DNA of 64,000 bases from Tautonia sociabilis (GCF_003977685.1 NZ_RYZH01000026.1:1-64000), one strand, 5' to 3'; numbered from the stretch's first letter, positions 37,061 to 46,776 are shown. Program-made: numbers and translations. Notes: generated from the sequence alone by a model not told the origin.

Positions 37061-37100
37061 CGACGCGCCTCAACGCGCCGCGACGCGCCTCAACGCGCCT
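37061..37100. repeat. 20-bp direct duplication across a stop codon
   Basis: The unit CGACGCGCCTCAACGCGCC occurs at 37061-37080 and 37081-37100. The second copy contains the stop codon of the sulfatase gene (TGA at 37092-37090), so the last codons and the stop are duplicated just downstream of the gene. Confidence 0.9.
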
Positions 37101-38520
37101 GGGCCCTCAGCTCCTCCAGCCGACGCCGGAGCTCGGCCAGCCGGGACGACTCGGCCGGGTCGGCGGCCCGGTCGTGCTCCTCGAAGGGGTCGGCCTCCAG
37201 GTCGTAGAGCTCCTCGGTGCCGAACTCGGGCCAGTAGATGTACTTCTCCCCCTGGCGGACGACCGCCTCCGAGGCCGGGATACGGTCCGGGCTCGTCACC
37301 GTCGGATGCTCATAGTAGAACTCCTCGCGCCAGCTCGGCGGCCGGGAGTCCAGGTACAGCGGCGCCGCGTCCTTTCCCTGCATCCCCGACGGGGCCGGAA
37401 CGCCCGCCGCGGCCAGCAGCGTCGGGGCGATGTCCACGTTGAGCACCATCGCGTCGTTGACGGTCCCCCGCTTCGCCTCGGGCATCCTCGGGTCGACGAC
37501 GATCAGCGGCACCCGGATCGACTCCTCGTACGGGTACCACTTGTCGGCCAGGCCATGCTCGCCGAGGAAGTAGCCGTTGTCCCCCATGAAGACGATCAGG
37601 GTGTTCTCCAGCTCCCCCTGGGCCTCCAGCGCCTCCAGGATCCGGCCGATCGCGGTGTCGACCTCGGTGACGAGCCGGTAGTAGCGTTTCACGAAGTCCT
37701 GGTACTTCTCCGGCGAGTCGAACCGCCAGCGCCAGCGCACGCGCCCCTCGTTCCGCTCGGTGGCCAGGAAGGGGGGGAGCCGGTGGAAGTGCGACGCGGT
37801 GGCCGTGGCCGGCACGGGGATCGTCACCCCTTGGTAGAGCGATTCGCTCTCGGGCTGGCAGAGGTACTGCTCCGGGTTGCGGTCCTCGGCGTGAGCGGCG
37901 AAGAAGGCGACCGTCAGGCAGAAGGGGCGGTCCTTCGGCCGCTGGTCGAGGAAGCGGAGCGCGTCCCGCTCGTTGCGGTCGGTGACGTGGATCCGGGTCC
38001 CGTCGGGCAGGGTCATGAAGTGCCGGCCGTGGTAGGAGGTGCCGAAGTCGAACTCGGCGGAGGGAAAGGAGCCGTTGTGCCACTTGCCGACGTGCCCGGT
38101 CCAGTAGCCGGAGGCCCGGAGCAGCGCGGGGTAGGTCTCCGACCAGGGGGTTCGGAACATCGGCCTCGCCCGCTCTCCGCCGTGCCGGGACATCCACTGG
38201 CCGGTGAACAGGCTCGCCCGGCTGACCCAGCAGATCGAGGTCGTCACCCTCGCCTGGCGGAACCAGACGCCCCGAGCCGCCAGCTCGTCCAGAACCGGCG
38301 TCCGCACCACTCGGTTGCCGGCGTATCCCAGGGTGTCCCACCGCCAGTCGTCCGCGAAGAGGACGAGCACATTCGGCCGCCCCCTCGCCCCCTCGTCCTC
38401 CCCCGCCGTTGCCGACGGCGCCATCGCCAGCCCCATCGCCAGGGCCATCACCGGCACCAGCGCGATCGTCCTCGACCGGCTCCTCGAACCGGCCTCGGGG
38501 GCACCCGTTGCGTCGCTCAT
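37090..38520 (-). CDS. Secreted sulfatase (choline-sulfatase/iduronate-sulfatase-like)
   Basis: The 476-residue type I sulfatase has a signal peptide (residues about 17-40). The metal site is [12 protein letters not shown] (residues 49-60). The active-site Cys is C97 in CWVSR, a variant of C-x-P-S-R with Trp-Val in the middle, followed by [14 protein letters not shown]. Later blocks ([54 protein letters not shown]) are typical of heparan or choline sulfatase-like groups. It acts outside the cytoplasm on an unknown sulfate ester. The C-terminal end carries a small 20-base duplication that includes the stop codon. The start was taken at 38520, where the signal peptide begins. Confidence 0.92.
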   Translation of the reverse strand: MSDATGAPEAGSRSRSRTIALVPVMALAMGLAMAPSATAGEDEGARGRPNVLVLFADDWRWDTLGYAGNRVVRTPVLDELAARGVWFRQARVTTSICWVSRASLFTGQWMSRHGGERARPMFRTPWSETYPALLRASGYWTGHVGKWHNGSFPSAEFDFGTSYHGRHFMTLPDGTRIHVTDRNERDALRFLDQRPKDRPFCLTVAFFAAHAEDRNPEQYLCQPESESLYQGVTIPVPATATASHFHRLPPFLATERNEGRVRWRWRFDSPEKYQDFVKRYYRLVTEVDTAIGRILEALEAQGELENTLIVFMGDNGYFLGEHGLADKWYPYEESIRVPLIVVDPRMPEAKRGTVNDAMVLNVDIAPTLLAAAGVPAPSGMQGKDAAPLYLDSRPPSWREEFYYEHPTVTSPDRIPASEAVVRQGEKYIYWPEFGTEELYDLEADPFEEHDRAADPAESSRLAELRRRLEELRAQAR

Positions 38521-38887
38521 CGGCCTCGGCCTCGCGATCCCCTGGAGACGCTCCTCGACGAGAAGGACCGCCGATCGCGGTCCTCGACCAGCCTAGTCGA
38601 CCTCCCCCCCCGAAACAACGCGCCCCCATCTCCGCCCTCGCTCCCCGGGGCTCCGAGGATCCGAGGCTCCTCCCCGCTCCGTCGCTCGGGCCTGGTCCTG
38701 CCGGCCCCGAGCCGAGCCTTCGCCCGACAATCCGATCAACCCCACCGACCCGACCAGCCGATCCCCAAAGCACCCCGGATTCCGGTTCGCCCCTTCACGA
38801 CGACGGGGCACTATAGAGCGACTGTAGCGATCCGGGCGGGGCTGCGGCCCCGTCCCCTCGGTGCCGAGCGATCAGGGAGAGCCTCCG
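38521..38887. other. Intergenic region between divergent genes
   Basis: About 370 bases between the sulfatase and ThDP-enzyme starts. It must hold both promoters, but no clear -35/-10 pair stands out. No gene is seen. Confidence 0.45.
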
Positions 38888-40765
38888 ATGGAGATGACCA
38901 GACGCACTGCCCTCGGGACGGTCGGCGCCGCGGCGGGAGCGGGGCTCTCGGCCGGGGCGAAGGGCCAGGACCTCCCATCGCCCGCTCCTGCTCCGATCCA
39001 CGCCGAGGTCCCCCCCCAGGCCCCTGGGGTCCGGGGCCGGCTCTCCGGCGCCAAGGCCGCGGCGATGGCCCTGGCCGCCGAGGGGGTCCCCTGCGTCTTC
39101 GGGGTTCCGGGGGCCCAGAACAACGAGTTCTGGGACGCGATGAAGACGATCGGTCTGCCGTATTTGCTCACCAGCCACGAGTCGGCCGCCCCGGTCATGG
39201 CCGACGCCTCGGCCCGAGTCTCCGGCCGGGTTGGCGCCTTCGCCCTGATTCCGGGGCCGGGCCTGACCAACGCCCTGACCGGCATCGGCGAGGCCCTGCT
39301 CGACACCATCCCGATCGTCGGCCTGGTCACCGACGTCAAGCGAGGCCCCTCCGCCCCCGTCGGCCAGGTCCACGCACTGAGCAACGCCGCGATCCTCCGC
39401 ACCGTGACCAAGGCCGTCTTCGAGGTCCACCACCCGGGCCAGATCGCCGCCGCCATCTTCCGAGCCTTCCGCATCGCCAAGGCCGGACCTCCCGGACCCG
39501 TCGGGGTGGTCGTCCCGTATGACCTGCTGTCGATGGTCTGGGACTACGACGAGCCCGTTCCTCCCGAGATCGCCCCCCCCTGGGACGAGGCCGCCTACCG
39601 CAAGGCCCTCGACGTGCTGCGAGACCCCTCCCGCAAGGTCGGCATCTACGCCGGCCTCGGCGCCGCCGAGGCGACCGCCGAGCTGGCCGCCGCCGCCGAG
39701 CTGCTCCAGGCCCCCGTCGCCACCACCGTCAGCGGCAAGGGGGTCATCCCCGACGACCACCCCCTGGCCGTCGGCTGGGGCTACGGCTCCTTCGGCACGA
39801 AGGCCGCCGAGCGCGCCTTCAAGAAGGTCGACACGGTGATCGCCCTCGGCGCCCGATACAGCGAGGTCTCGACGGCCAACTACAACGTCCCGAAGCACGA
39901 CCACCTGATCCACGTCGACATCGACCCCGCCGTCCTCGGCAAGAACGTCCCCGCCACGGTCCCCGTCCTGGCCGACGCCCGCCTCTTCCTCGCCCGCCTG
40001 CTGGCCGACGGCGACCTCGTCCGACGCCCCCCCGACCCCCAGCTCCTTCGAGCCGTCCACCAGGACCGAGCGGCCGAGCGCGCCCAGCATCACGAGGTGA
40101 AGATCCGAGACGGCGTCGACCCGATGCGCTTCCTCGCCGTGCTCGGCGAGGCGATCGGCCCCGAGGGGCTGATGTTCGTCGACGTGACCGCCTCGACCCA
40201 CTGGGCCGCCGAGGCGATCCGACGCCAGGCCCCCCGCCGCTACGTCACCCCGGCCGACAACCAGAGCATGGGCTGGGCCGTCTCCGCCGCCATCGGCGCC
40301 CAGCGCACCCGGCCGGATCTCCCCGTCGCCTGCGTCACCGGAGACGGCTGCTTCCTCATGTCCGGCCTGGAGGCCTCCACCGCCTCCCGGATGCACCTGC
40401 CCGTGAAGCTGTTCGTCCTCGACGACGGCGCGTATCACTACATGCAGATGCTCCAGGAGCCCCTCTTCGGCCGCACCACCGCCACCGTCCTCCCCCGGCT
40501 GGATTACGCCGCGCTGGCCCGAGGCATGGGCCTGGCCTCGCTGGCGATCGCGTCCAACGACGACGTCGTCGGCGGCGTCGCCGCCGCGATGGCCCACCCC
40601 GGCCCGATCCTCGTCCGAGTCGCCATCTCCTACAACGGCCGGGAGCTCCGCTGGCTCGAATCCCTCCGCTCCTCCTACCTCGAGAAGCTCGGCACCGGCC
40701 AGAAGGCCCGCTTCGCCCTCCGCTTCCTCTCCCGGGCCGCGAACCCGGCGCTGGAGAACGATTGA
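38888..40765 (+). CDS. Thiamine-diphosphate enzyme (acetolactate synthase-like) with Tat-like leader
   Basis: The 625-residue protein has the three-domain layout of acetolactate-synthase-type ThDP enzymes. The cofactor-activating Glu is E98 in LLTSHESAAPV. The central domain spans roughly residues 230-370. The C-terminal ThDP motif starts GDGCFLMSGLEAS near residue 485 and ends VLDDGAYHY, where most relatives have NN; the first Asn, a Mg ligand, is Asp here. The N terminus reads MEMTRRTALGTVGAAAGAGL, a twin-arginine-like leader with an Ala-rich core, so the enzyme may be exported, which is odd for a ThDP decarboxylase. Substrate unknown: 2-keto acid decarboxylase or sulfopyruvate-type activities are options. 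ATG 38888 follows AGGGAGAG; ATG 38894 would keep the leader too. Confidence 0.85.
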   Translation: MEMTRRTALGTVGAAAGAGLSAGAKGQDLPSPAPAPIHAEVPPQAPGVRGRLSGAKAAAMALAAEGVPCVFGVPGAQNNEFWDAMKTIGLPYLLTSHESAAPVMADASARVSGRVGAFALIPGPGLTNALTGIGEALLDTIPIVGLVTDVKRGPSAPVGQVHALSNAAILRTVTKAVFEVHHPGQIAAAIFRAFRIAKAGPPGPVGVVVPYDLLSMVWDYDEPVPPEIAPPWDEAAYRKALDVLRDPSRKVGIYAGLGAAEATAELAAAAELLQAPVATTVSGKGVIPDDHPLAVGWGYGSFGTKAAERAFKKVDTVIALGARYSEVSTANYNVPKHDHLIHVDIDPAVLGKNVPATVPVLADARLFLARLLADGDLVRRPPDPQLLRAVHQDRAAERAQHHEVKIRDGVDPMRFLAVLGEAIGPEGLMFVDVTASTHWAAEAIRRQAPRRYVTPADNQSMGWAVSAAIGAQRTRPDLPVACVTGDGCFLMSGLEASTASRMHLPVKLFVLDDGAYHYMQMLQEPLFGRTTATVLPRLDYAALARGMGLASLAIASNDDVVGGVAAAMAHPGPILVRVAISYNGRELRWLESLRSSYLEKLGTGQKARFALRFLSRAANPALEND

Positions 40766-40954
40766 GCCGGCTCTCCCCGGATCATCCCGGAGTTCCCCGA
40801 TCGGAGAGCGGAGTCCTCCAATCGAAATCGAGGGGGAGGCTGGAGTCGTCTCGCCCCCCGCCTGCCATCCTCCTCGATCTCCCGGAGCTCCTCCGGAACG
40901 CGGAGCGTTCCCCGCCTCGGGGTTGAGCGGGTTGGGTCCGGCCGCTCCCCAAGA

Positions 40955-41755
40955 TCAGAAGCAGATGTCGACGATCCCCCCCTCGACGCGGTGCGCCGCC
41001 CCGCTCGTGGCCGAGGCCCGGGGAGAGCAGAGGTAGACCGCGTGCGCCGCCACCTCCTCCGGCGAGGCGAAGCGTCGGATCAGGGAGCTGGGCCGCACCA
41101 TCGGCACGAACTGCTCCTTCAGTCGCTCCGGGGTCGTGCCGCGCTGCTCGGCCATCCGCTCCACGAAGGTGGCCACCCCCTCGGTCCAGGTCGGCCCGGG
41201 AAGCAGGCAGTTGACCGTCACTCCGGTGCCGGCCAGCGTCTTGGCCAGCCCCCGGGCGACCGCCAGTTGGGCCGTCTTGGTCATGCCGTAGTGCACCATC
41301 TCGGCCGGAATGTTGATGCCCGACTCGCTGGAGATGAACAGGATGCGCCCCCACCCCCGATCGCGCATGCCCCCCATCACCGCCCGGGAGCAGCGGACGC
41401 CGGACATGACGTTGACGTCGAAGAACCGCTGCCAGTCCTCATCCGGGATCTCCTCGAACGGCTTCGGCTCGAAGATGCCGACGTTGTTGACCAGGATGTC
41501 GACCGGCCCCTCGGCCTCCGCCCCCCGGATCAACGCCTCCACCCCCTCCGCCGAGTCCAGCCCGCAGGAAACCCCGACCACCTTCCCCTTCCCCAGGGCC
41601 GACAGCTCCCTCGCCGTGGCCTCCACCGACGCCGGGTTCCGGCCGTTCACCACGACCGTCGCCCCCTCCTCCGCCAGCCCCCTGGCGATCGCCCGGCCAA
41701 TCCCGGCCGTCGACCCCGTGACCACCGCGACCTTCCCGACCAGTTGCAGATCCAT
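40955..41755 (-). CDS. Short-chain dehydrogenase/reductase
   Basis: The 266-residue classical SDR oxidoreductase binds NAD(P) through TGSTAGIGRA (residues 14-23). It has the NNVG stability motif, and the active site has Ser in FISSESG and Tyr-Lys in HYGMTK. The start MDLQLVGKVAVVTG is standard for the family. The substrate is unknown. It is followed downstream by a 190-base gap to the ThDP gene on the other strand. The sialidase-like gene upstream on the same strand ends 56 bases before its start, so the two may be co-transcribed. Confidence 0.93.
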   Translation of the reverse strand: MDLQLVGKVAVVTGSTAGIGRAIARGLAEEGATVVVNGRNPASVEATARELSALGKGKVVGVSCGLDSAEGVEALIRGAEAEGPVDILVNNVGIFEPKPFEEIPDEDWQRFFDVNVMSGVRCSRAVMGGMRDRGWGRILFISSESGINIPAEMVHYGMTKTAQLAVARGLAKTLAGTGVTVNCLLPGPTWTEGVATFVERMAEQRGTTPERLKEQFVPMVRPSSLIRRFASPEEVAAHAVYLCSPRASATSGAAHRVEGGIVDICF

Positions 41756-41810
41756 GGCGATACGCCCCGATTGTCCGATCGATTCGATCTCGAGGAATCC
41801 CGCCCCCGGC

Positions 41811-42851
41811 TCAGAGCCGATCCGGGGCGATGACCACGTGCTTGATCCGCTTGCGCTTCCATGTGTACGTCACGTGGACCGAGCCGTCCCCGGCCTGGAT
41901 CACCGCCGGGTAGGAGTACTCTCCCGGCTCGTCCTCCAGCGTGAGCACCATCTCCCACGTCTCGCCGCCGTCGGCCGAGATCGCCACGTTCAGCGGCGAT
42001 CGGCCCCGCTCGGTCGCGTTGAAGACAAGCAACTGGCGCCCGTCGGCCAGAGAGACGGCGTCGGTCCCCGAATTCGGGTTCGGCAGGTCGGTCAGCGTCA
42101 TGGCGCCCCAGGATTCGCCCCCGTCCCCCGACGACGCCCGCCAGATCCTCCCCTGCCGGCTGCGCCCCAGGGCCAGCAGCGAGCCGTCGGCCCGAGACAG
42201 GATGCTCGGCTGGATGGCTCCGATCGCCTCGCCGTCATTGATCGGCGCGGTGCGGATCCAGGTCCGGCCCAGGTCGGCCGTCCGCTCGAAGTGCACGCGC
42301 CAGCCCTGGTCCTCGGTGCTGGAGCCGCAGAGGATCGACCCGTCGGGCAGCGCGATCGGCTTGTTCTTGATCGGCCCGAGAATCCCCTCCGGCAGCCTCC
42401 TCGGCTCCGACCACGACTGGCCGCCGTCGTCGCTGGTCGTCAGCATCCCCCACCAGTCCCTCGGGCTCGGCCCCACCTTGTAAAACAGCAGCAGCGGGCC
42501 GTCCTCCGGCTGGAACAGCACCGGGTTCCAGCACGGGTGCCGGTGGACCTCGCCGTCCGGTGTCTCGTACTGCTCGCCGTCGGCCACCTCCACCGGCGCC
42601 GACCACTCCCCTCCGGGAGCCTTCCGAGCCACCCAGATCCCCACGTCCGGGTGCTTCTCGTGCGTTCCCCCGAACCAGGAGGCCACGAGCGTCCCCCCCT
42701 TTGCCTCGGCGATCGTCGCGGCGTGGCACTGCGGGGTCGGCTCCTGGTCGAAGACGAACTCCTCGACCAGCACGGGGGACTGTGCCCCCGGCCCGGCCAT
42801 CGGCCCCATGGCGAGCATCGAGACCAGCAGCATCGACATCGGGATCGTCAT
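41811..42851 (-). CDS. Exo-alpha-sialidase-like BNR-repeat protein, secreted
   Basis: The 346-residue protein has a signal peptide (residues 1-23) and a six-bladed propeller pattern with four Asp boxes: SDDGGQSW, TADLGRTW, SGDGGESW and SADGGETW. The family includes sialidases and many uncharacterised glycoside-binding propellers, so sialic acid as substrate is only one possibility. An early segment (TPQCHAATIAEAKGGTLVASWFGG) and the block HPCWNPVLFQPEDGPLLLFYKVG are common to planctomycete and Bacteroidetes members. It starts divergently from the beta-lactamase/VanX gene, and its stop lies 56 bases before the SDR start. Confidence 0.87.
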   Translation of the reverse strand: MTIPMSMLLVSMLAMGPMAGPGAQSPVLVEEFVFDQEPTPQCHAATIAEAKGGTLVASWFGGTHEKHPDVGIWVARKAPGGEWSAPVEVADGEQYETPDGEVHRHPCWNPVLFQPEDGPLLLFYKVGPSPRDWWGMLTTSDDGGQSWSEPRRLPEGILGPIKNKPIALPDGSILCGSSTEDQGWRVHFERTADLGRTWIRTAPINDGEAIGAIQPSILSRADGSLLALGRSRQGRIWRASSGDGGESWGAMTLTDLPNPNSGTDAVSLADGRQLLVFNATERGRSPLNVAISADGGETWEMVLTLEDEPGEYSYPAVIQAGDGSVHVTYTWKRKRIKHVVIAPDRL

Positions 42852-43259
42852 GGCGATCGTGCTCCCCGCCCGGGATGGGATCCGAACCGGCCCCTAAGAT
42901 GCGGCCTCCGCCGCCGAGATTCCAGGGGGGACGCCCTCGATCGCGCCGGATCCCACCCGGATGGAGGCCCCACCGATGCCGACACCCGCCAAAGACGATC
43001 TGCTCGACCGCCTCGAGGCCCAGGAACGCGCCCACCGCTCGCCCCTCCCCGGCGCGGATCGATGGCTTCGTCCGGGTGCCTCCGCCGGCTCGTCGGACCT
43101 CGCCCCGGATCGCCGGCGTTCCCAGGCCCCTCGTCGTCCTCGAACCGGCCTTCCCCGAAACCGTCGGGCCGCCCCGCTCCCTCCCTTCCGAGGCCTCGAT
43201 CGGGCATAATCGACCGGCGCCCCTCCCGATCCGACCCGGACGATTGGAGCCGCCCTCCC
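42852..43259. other. Intergenic region between divergent genes
   Basis: About 410 bases. A short open frame at 42961-43209 (82 codons) begins MEAPPMPTPAKDDLLDRLEAQE but turns into Arg/Pro-rich sequence typical of non-coding frames here, so I do not call it a gene. Promoters for both flanking genes should be here. Confidence 0.45.
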
Positions 43260-45659
43260 ATGCCGCCTCGCCTCCTCCCCGCGCTGCTGCTGCGGCCGCT
43301 GCTGCTCCTGCCGACCCTGGCCTGCCCGGCGATCGCCCAGGAGGAGATCGGGCCCCAGGCCCCGATGACCCCCGAGGCCGCCTCGGCCCTGGAGGCCTTC
43401 ATCGCCCGAGAGGTCGATCGGAAGGAGATCCCCGCCCTGTCGATCGCCCTGGTGGCCGGCGACCGGATCGTCTGGGCCCGAGGCTTCGGCTCGGCCGACC
43501 CCGAGTCCGGCACCCCCGCCACCGCCGAGACGGTCTACCGCGTCGGCTCCGTCTCCAAGCTGTTCACCGACATCGCCGCCATGCAACTGGTCGAGCAAGG
43601 CCAACTCGACCTCGACGCCCCCATCGCCGACGCCATCCCCGGGCTCGCCATCCCCGGCCCGTTCGACGAGCCGATCACCCTCCGCCACCTCATGTCCCAC
43701 CGCGCCGGCATCGTCCGGGAGCCCCCCGTCGGCCACTACTTCGACCCCAGCGGCCCGACCCTGGCCGACACCGTCCTGAGCCTCAACAACACGACCCGCC
43801 TGCTCCCCCCCGGCGCGAAGACGAAGTACTCCAACGCGGGCCTCGGCGCCGTCGGCCTGGCCGTCGAGCTCGCCTCGGGCCGGCCCTTCGCCGAGGTCGT
43901 CCGCTCCGGCATCCTCCGGCCCCTCGGCATGGATTCCAGCGACTTCGAGCCGTCCCCCGAACTCGAAGGGAAGCTCCCGCAAGCGATCATGTGGAGCTAC
44001 GACGGCCGCACCTTCCCCGCCCCCCGCTTCCCCCTGGGCTACGCTCCGGCCGGCAGCCTCGTCGCCTCGATGCCCGACCTCGGCCGCTTCCTCATCGCCC
44101 TGTTCCACGACGGCCAGGGGCCCAACGGCCCGATCCTCCAGCCCGAGACGCTCGATCGGATGCTCGAGCCCCAGTTCGACGACGACGGCCGCTTCGGCCT
44201 CGGCTTCGCCGTGGGATCGTGGCAGGGCCGCCGCCGCTTCGGCCACGGCGGCGCCGTCTACGGCTTCGCCACCGAGCTGGCCGCCCTTCCCGACGAGCAG
44301 CTCGGCGTCGCCGTCTCCGCCTCTCGGGACTGCGCCGACGTCGACCGCATCGCCGAGCTGGCCCTCGAGACCCTCCTCGCCCTCCAGGAGGGGGAGCCCC
44401 TCCCCCGGTTCCCCCGCTCCGAGCCGCTGCCCGACGGCCTGGCCCGAGCCCTCCGCGGCCGGTTCGCCGACGAGGACGACCCCGGCCGCGTCGTCGAGCT
44501 GCTCGACATCGACGGCCTCCTGCTCCTCGTGCCCCCCCAGGGCGGCTTTCTCACCGAGCTGCGCTGCCCGGCCGACGGCCCCGACAACGCCCTCGTCGTC
44601 GACGGCCCCCTCGTCTCCCACGGCCCGACGATCACGTTCTCCGACGACCGAAACGCCCTCACCCTCGGCGGCGACACCTTCCGCCGCCTCCCCGACGATC
44701 AGCCCCCCCCGCCGGCCCCCGACGAGTGGCTCGGCCTGATCGGAGCGTACGGGTGGGATCACAACGTCCTGGAAATCCTCGAGCGAGAAGGCCGGCTCTA
44801 CGCCCTCATCGAGTGGTTCTTCCTCGACCCGCTCGAACCCGTCACGGGACAGACCGACACCTTCGCCTTCCCGAACTCCAGCCTCTACCACGACGAGACG
44901 ATCGCCTTCGAGCGCTCCCCCTCCGGCCGGGCCTCCCGAGCCCTTCTCGCCGGCAGCGTCGTCTTCGAGCGCCGCCCCATCGCCGGCGAGGACGGCTCCA
45001 CCTTCCGAGTCGTCCCCCTCCGGCCCGTCTCCGAGCTGCTCCCGGGCGCCCTGGCCGCCGCTCCCCCGACGGAGCCGGGGCCCTTCCGGGAACCCGAGCT
45101 GGTCGACCTCACCGCCCTGGACCCGACCATCCGCCTCGACATCCGCTACGCGACCGACACCAATTTCCTCGGCACCCCCTTCTACTCCTCCCCCCGGGCC
45201 CTGATGCAGCGCCCCGCCGCCGAGGCCCTCGTCCGGGCCCACCAGGAGCTCGAACCGGATGGCCTCGGCCTGCTGATCCACGACGCCTACCGCCCTTGGT
45301 ACGTCACCAAGATGTTCTACGACGCCACCCCCCCCGAGTCCCGGGGCTTCGTCGCCCACCCGGCCCTCGGCTCGAAGCACAACCGGGGATGCGCCGTCGA
45401 CCTGACCCTCTGCGACCGAGCCACCGGAGCGCCCGTCCCAATGGTCGCCGGCTACGACGAGTTCTCCGACCGAGCCGGCGCCTTTTACCTGGGCGGCACC
45501 TCCCGGCGGCGCTGGTATCGCTCCCGGCTCCGCCAGGCCATGGAGGACCAGGGGTTCACCGTCATCGACAACGAATGGTGGCACTTCGATTACAAGGACT
45601 GGCCCTCATACCCGATCGGCAACCTGCCCTTCGAGGCCATCAACGCCGAGGCCCCCTGA
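43260..45659 (+). CDS. Fusion of class C beta-lactamase-like serine hydrolase and VanX-type D-Ala-D-Ala dipeptidase
   Basis: The 799-residue secreted protein has a signal peptide at residues 1-26. The N-terminal domain (about 35-400) is a beta-lactamase/penicillin-binding serine hydrolase: SxxK at S97-K100 (SVSK), YSN in KYSNAGLG, and HGG in FGHGGAVYGF. A beta-rich linker region (about 400-600) follows. The C-terminal domain (from about 612) is a VanX/M15D dipeptidase with zinc residues in SKHNRGCAVDL (near 704) and EWWHFDY (near 771). VanX cleaves D-Ala-D-Ala and gives vancomycin resistance in other bacteria; an extracellular version would more likely recycle or digest peptidoglycan ends. 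One frame covers both domains without a break, so the fusion is real in this sequence. queA begins 7 bases after the stop. Confidence 0.9.
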   Translation: MPPRLLPALLLRPLLLLPTLACPAIAQEEIGPQAPMTPEAASALEAFIAREVDRKEIPALSIALVAGDRIVWARGFGSADPESGTPATAETVYRVGSVSKLFTDIAAMQLVEQGQLDLDAPIADAIPGLAIPGPFDEPITLRHLMSHRAGIVREPPVGHYFDPSGPTLADTVLSLNNTTRLLPPGAKTKYSNAGLGAVGLAVELASGRPFAEVVRSGILRPLGMDSSDFEPSPELEGKLPQAIMWSYDGRTFPAPRFPLGYAPAGSLVASMPDLGRFLIALFHDGQGPNGPILQPETLDRMLEPQFDDDGRFGLGFAVGSWQGRRRFGHGGAVYGFATELAALPDEQLGVAVSASRDCADVDRIAELALETLLALQEGEPLPRFPRSEPLPDGLARALRGRFADEDDPGRVVELLDIDGLLLLVPPQGGFLTELRCPADGPDNALVVDGPLVSHGPTITFSDDRNALTLGGDTFRRLPDDQPPPPAPDEWLGLIGAYGWDHNVLEILEREGRLYALIEWFFLDPLEPVTGQTDTFAFPNSSLYHDETIAFERSPSGRASRALLAGSVVFERRPIAGEDGSTFRVVPLRPVSELLPGALAAAPPTEPGPFREPELVDLTALDPTIRLDIRYATDTNFLGTPFYSSPRALMQRPAAEALVRAHQELEPDGLGLLIHDAYRPWYVTKMFYDATPPESRGFVAHPALGSKHNRGCAVDLTLCDRATGAPVPMVAGYDEFSDRAGAFYLGGTSRRRWYRSRLRQAMEDQGFTVIDNEWWHFDYKDWPSYPIGNLPFEAINAEAP

Positions 45660-45666
45660 CCATTCC

Positions 45667-46776
45667 ATGCGCACCGACGACTTCGACTTCCACCTGCCCG
45701 ACGAGCTCATCGCCCAGCACCCCGCCGACCGCCGCGACCGCTCCCGACTGATGGTCGTCCGCCGAGACGCCGGGGAGATCGAGCACCGCTGCTTCGCCGA
45801 CCTGCCGGACTTGCTCCGATCCGGCGACGTGCTCGTCCGCAACGACTCGAAGGTCGTCCCCGCCCGGCTCCTCGGCCGCCGATCGGCGACCGGAGGCCGC
45901 TGGGAAGGGCTCTTCCTCTCGGAACTCCCCGACGGCTCCTGGGAGCTGATGGCCCAGACCCGGGGCCGCCCCCAGGCCGGCGAGATCATCCTCATCGCCG
46001 GCAACGGCAACAGCGACAGCGGCGGTGACGGTGGCGGTGACGGTGGCGGTGGCGGTGGCGACAGCGGCGGCGGCGGCCTGCGCCTGGAACTGCTCGACCG
46101 CCTCGACTCCGGCCACTGGCGAGCCCGGCCGCTCGACCCGAGGCCCGCCTTCGAGCTGCTCGACGCCTTCGGCCGCGTCCCCCTGCCGCCCTACATCCGA
46201 CGAGTCGGCGACGCCGACGACCCGGAGGACCGCGAGCGCTACCAGACCATCTACGCCTCCCGTCCCGGCTCCGTCGCCGCCCCCACCGCCGGCCTGCACT
46301 TCACGGCCGAGGTCTTCGACCGCCTCGCCGCCCTCGGCGTCGCCACGCTCGACGTCACCCTGCACGTCGGCCCCGGCACCTTCCGGCCGATCAAGGCCGA
46401 GCGGGTGGAGGACCACCGCATGCACGCCGAGTGGGCCGCCATCTCCCCCGCCGTCGCCGACCGCCTCAACGCCGCCCGATCCTCCGGCGGCCGAGTGGTC
46501 GCCGTCGGCACCACCGCCACCCGGGTCCTGGAAACCGGCGTCACCCCCTCCGGCACCTTCCTCCCCTTCACCGGCCAGACCGACATCTACCTCCGCCCCG
46601 GCGTCCCCGTCCTCGGCACCGATGCCCTCGTCACCAACTTCCACCTGCCCCGCAGCAGCCTGCTCGTCCTCGTCTCCGCCCTCGCCGGCATCGACCTGAT
46701 CCGAGCCGCCTACGCCGAGGCCGTCTCCCACCGCTACCGCTTCTACAGCTTCGGCGACGCCATGCTCATCCTCTGA
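45667..46776 (+). CDS. queA: QueA, S-adenosylmethionine:tRNA ribosyltransferase-isomerase, with a Gly-rich insert
   Basis: The 369-residue enzyme adds the epoxycyclopentane ring to preQ1 at position 34 of tRNAs on the way to queuosine, using SAM as ribosyl donor. Family blocks are FDFHLPDELIAQHPADRRDRSRL, DVLVRNDSKVVPARLLG, PPYIRR, YQTIYASRPGSVAAPTAGLHFT, LHVGPGTFRPIK and TDALVTNFHLPRSSLLVLVSA. Residues about 112-136 form a low-complexity insert (GNGNSDSGGDGGGDGG and more Gly) encoded by a GGCGGTGAC-type repeat. It sits in a loop that is short in relatives and probably expanded by slippage. Only 7 bases separate it from the VanX fusion, so they share a transcript. A copy of its last 31 bases lies 72 bases further on. 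Confidence 0.95.
   Translation: MRTDDFDFHLPDELIAQHPADRRDRSRLMVVRRDAGEIEHRCFADLPDLLRSGDVLVRNDSKVVPARLLGRRSATGGRWEGLFLSELPDGSWELMAQTRGRPQAGEIILIAGNGNSDSGGDGGGDGGGGGGDSGGGGLRLELLDRLDSGHWRARPLDPRPAFELLDAFGRVPLPPYIRRVGDADDPEDRERYQTIYASRPGSVAAPTAGLHFTAEVFDRLAALGVATLDVTLHVGPGTFRPIKAERVEDHRMHAEWAAISPAVADRLNAARSSGGRVVAVGTTATRVLETGVTPSGTFLPFTGQTDIYLRPGVPVLGTDALVTNFHLPRSSLLVLVSALAGIDLIRAAYAEAVSHRYRFYSFGDAMLIL

Noticed and set aside
42961..43209. Small 82-codon gene between the sialidase-like and VanX-fusion genes
   Set aside because: After about 20 plausible residues it becomes Arg/Pro-rich as random frames do here, and there is no recognisable domain.
45660..45666. preQ1 riboswitch before queA
   Set aside because: Only 7 bases separate the upstream stop from the queA start, which leaves no room for an aptamer.
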